Assembly (NCBI GenBank): GCA_937911795.1
Contig: CALDPJ010000139.1
Coordinates: 1 to 15,931 of the forward strand
Length of the DNA: 15,931 bases
Direction: 5' to 3'
DNA from: an uncultured Flavobacteriales bacterium
GTDB taxonomy: Bacteria > Bacteroidota > Bacteroidia > Flavobacteriales_D > SKUL01
How positions within the stretch are numbered: the first letter of the stretch is position 1; the number at the start of each line of letters is the position of its first letter. Under the pieces are notes generated by a model. That model was given only the letters and a program-made list of their open reading frames with translations. It searched no databases and was not told the origin of the DNA. Positions 14,835 through 15,931 of the stretch are shown one piece after another. A program made the translations under genes and the position numbers.

Positions 14835-14865
14835 CAAACATACAGAATGTTCAGCAAAAAATCAA
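14835..14865 (-). promoter_or_regulatory. Promoter of the acidic lipoprotein gene
   Basis: On the minus strand TTG at 14865-14863 is followed after 20 bases by TATGTTTG at 14842-14835, an exact match to TAnnTTTG. The predicted start is near 14831, giving a leader of about 20 bases to the ATG at 14811. The -33 part overlaps the last codons of the sensor-kinase gene, so the lipoprotein can be expressed independently of it. Confidence 0.5.
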
Positions 14866-15931
14866 GCACTTAGTCCTTTTTGCACTGAACTTTTTAGCGG
14901 AAATGTGATTGCTACAAATGTCCCTTGTGCAGGAGGATCAGATTCCATAAGATCCACAGGCCCTTCTATTTTGAAATTCTGATCGGTCATTTTACGGAAT
15001 AAATCTATTCTGTTTTGGTTAATCTGCATTCCCTGAGGGATGTGATGGTTGTCGTTTTCTTCACGTATTTTCCGGCTTTCGGTAATTCCTATTCCGTTAT
15101 CTCTGATTTTGATCACTACGTCTTCTCCCTTTCGAAACACATCTACAGAAATTTTCCCTGTCCCTTCCATGGGTAATATTCCGTGCCATATACTGTTTTC
15201 AAGGTAAGGTTGAAACAGCATCGTGGGGATGTTAACAGAGTGTGCATCAACGGATGGGTCGATGTTGATTGCATACGTGAATTTATCAGGAAAACGCATA
15301 TTCTCCAGAGATAGATACAATTCGATTCGTTCAATCTCATCGGCCAGTGTCGTGAAGTTTGACTGAGAACTGTCGAGGTTTTTGCGAATTAAACGGGCAA
15401 AGCTGGAAAGGTATTTATTGGCAGATAATTTATCCTGGCGGTTGATGTAGTACTGAATAGAATTTAATGCATTAAAGATAAAATGTCGGTTCATGCTGGA
15501 ATTAAGCGTTTGTTGTTCGAGAGCCAGCATACGCGATGTATAAACCAACTGCTGTGTGTTCCGTTTTCTTTCTTCATTCTTCAGAATGGCGTAAATCAGT
15601 ATTAAAATCAATACTACTCCGCTTGCAATGGCTAATATGATAAACCACCATGTTAGATAGAAGGGGGGTAAAATTGAAAACTCAAAATTGTCGGTTTGCA
15701 CATTGGTATCTATCCCTTCAATCCGCGCACGAACTTTAAAATTGTAATTTCCATGGGGTAGAGACGCATAGGTAGCAAAATTGGTAGGTGTTTCCGGAAG
15801 CCAGTCTTCGTCTATTCCCTCCAACATATACTGATAAACAACTTTACCGGGATTCGAAAAATACAATCCGACAAATTCAAAAGTTAAATGATTGTTTTTT
15901 GGTTGAAGTTCTAAGCCCACCGGGAGACCTG
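14862..15931 (-). CDS. LytS/YpdA-type sensor histidine kinase, C-terminal part, 5' end outside window
   Basis: The frame stays open to the right edge, so the true start lies beyond it; about 355 residues are visible and a GTG at 15920 is internal. Domains in order: a Y_Y_Y beta-sandwich (YFSNPGKVVYQYMLEGIDED, then LPHGNYNFKVRARIEG), which usually follows a periplasmic seven-bladed propeller; one membrane segment (WWFIILAIASGVVLILILIY); a short coiled linker; a His_kinase domain with the phospho-acceptor His in MNRHFIFNALNSIQ (codon 15485-15483); and a GHKL ATPase end with LFQPYLENSIWHGI (N box) and IRDNGIGI (G1). Arg replaces the more common Pro before the His. Such kinases normally signal to a LytTR-type response regulator; none is in the window. 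The missing part is probably a large periplasmic sensor. Its ligand is unknown. Confidence 0.92.
   Translation of the reverse strand, partial: GLPVGLELQPKNNHLTFEFVGLYFSNPGKVVYQYMLEGIDEDWLPETPTNFATYASLPHGNYNFKVRARIEGIDTNVQTDNFEFSILPPFYLTWWFIILAIASGVVLILILIYAILKNEERKRNTQQLVYTSRMLALEQQTLNSSMNRHFIFNALNSIQYYINRQDKLSANKYLSSFARLIRKNLDSSQSNFTTLADEIERIELYLSLENMRFPDKFTYAINIDPSVDAHSVNIPTMLFQPYLENSIWHGILPMEGTGKISVDVFRKGEDVVIKIRDNGIGITESRKIREENDNHHIPQGMQINQNRIDLFRKMTDQNFKIEGPVDLMESDPPAQGTFVAITFPLKSSVQKGLSA

Noticed and set aside
14812..14841. Upstream ATG at 14841 for the acidic lipoprotein.
   Set aside because: It puts ten unrelated residues before a good lipoprotein signal and lies above the predicted transcription start.
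1..15931. Search for a mobile element, CRISPR array, defence island or toxin-antitoxin pair.
   Set aside because: No transposase, integrase, repeat-spacer pattern or paired small toxin-like genes were seen; the gene content is housekeeping and membrane functions.

Overview
The window carries ordinary chromosomal genes of a member of the Bacteroidota, most likely a marine Flavobacteriales-type bacterium. This rests on five things: a TonB-dependent receptor with a carboxypeptidase-like N-terminal domain paired with a DUF4249 lipoprotein; a suf operon that includes DUF2480; a LytS-type histidine kinase with a Y_Y_Y domain; several matches to the Bacteroidota -7 promoter element TAnnTTTG; and an absence of Shine-Dalgarno-like leaders. 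No rRNA, tRNA, CRISPR array, insertion sequence or prophage gene was seen, and no gene-free stretch exceeds 240 bases.

Layout from left to right. Bases 2-1285 (+) hold the C-terminal part of an oligopeptidase B that enters from the left edge. It converges with no spacer on a minus-strand pair: a DUF4249 lipoprotein (1286-2134) and its upstream, translationally coupled TonB-dependent receptor (2134-4509), which has its own promoter. A 79-residue protein of unknown function (4650-4889) lies upstream of the receptor. From 4986 to 11358 on the minus strand is a complete SUF iron-sulfur cluster assembly operon, transcribed in the order sufA, sufB, sufC, sufD, sufS, sufE, DUF59/SufT-like, DUF2480. 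The genes overlap or nearly touch. SufB/SufC/SufD form the scaffold ATPase complex, SufS and SufE supply persulfide sulfur, SufA is an A-type carrier, and the DUF59 and DUF2480 proteins are accessory factors.

The 238-base divergent region 11359-11596 holds a well-formed suf promoter (TTTG, 20 bases, TAccTTTG). A 19-bp imperfect palindrome lies just downstream of its predicted start point and is the best candidate operator in the window. On the other side, thiL (thiamine-monophosphate kinase, 11597-12640, +) appears to be transcribed almost leaderlessly. ThiL converges with a 517-residue helical, TPR-like Bacteroidota protein of unknown function (12637-14190, -), and the two stop codons share one TTAA.

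The right end holds a 231-base spacer with small repeats, a small acidic lipoprotein (14422-14811, -) with its own promoter, and the C-terminal part of a LytS/YpdA-type sensor histidine kinase (14862-15931, -) that leaves the window on the right.

I see no clearly new system. The points most worth a second look are the suf operator, the DUF2480 protein with three isolated cysteines inside the suf operon, the small protein after it, and the acidic lipoprotein next to the sensor kinase.
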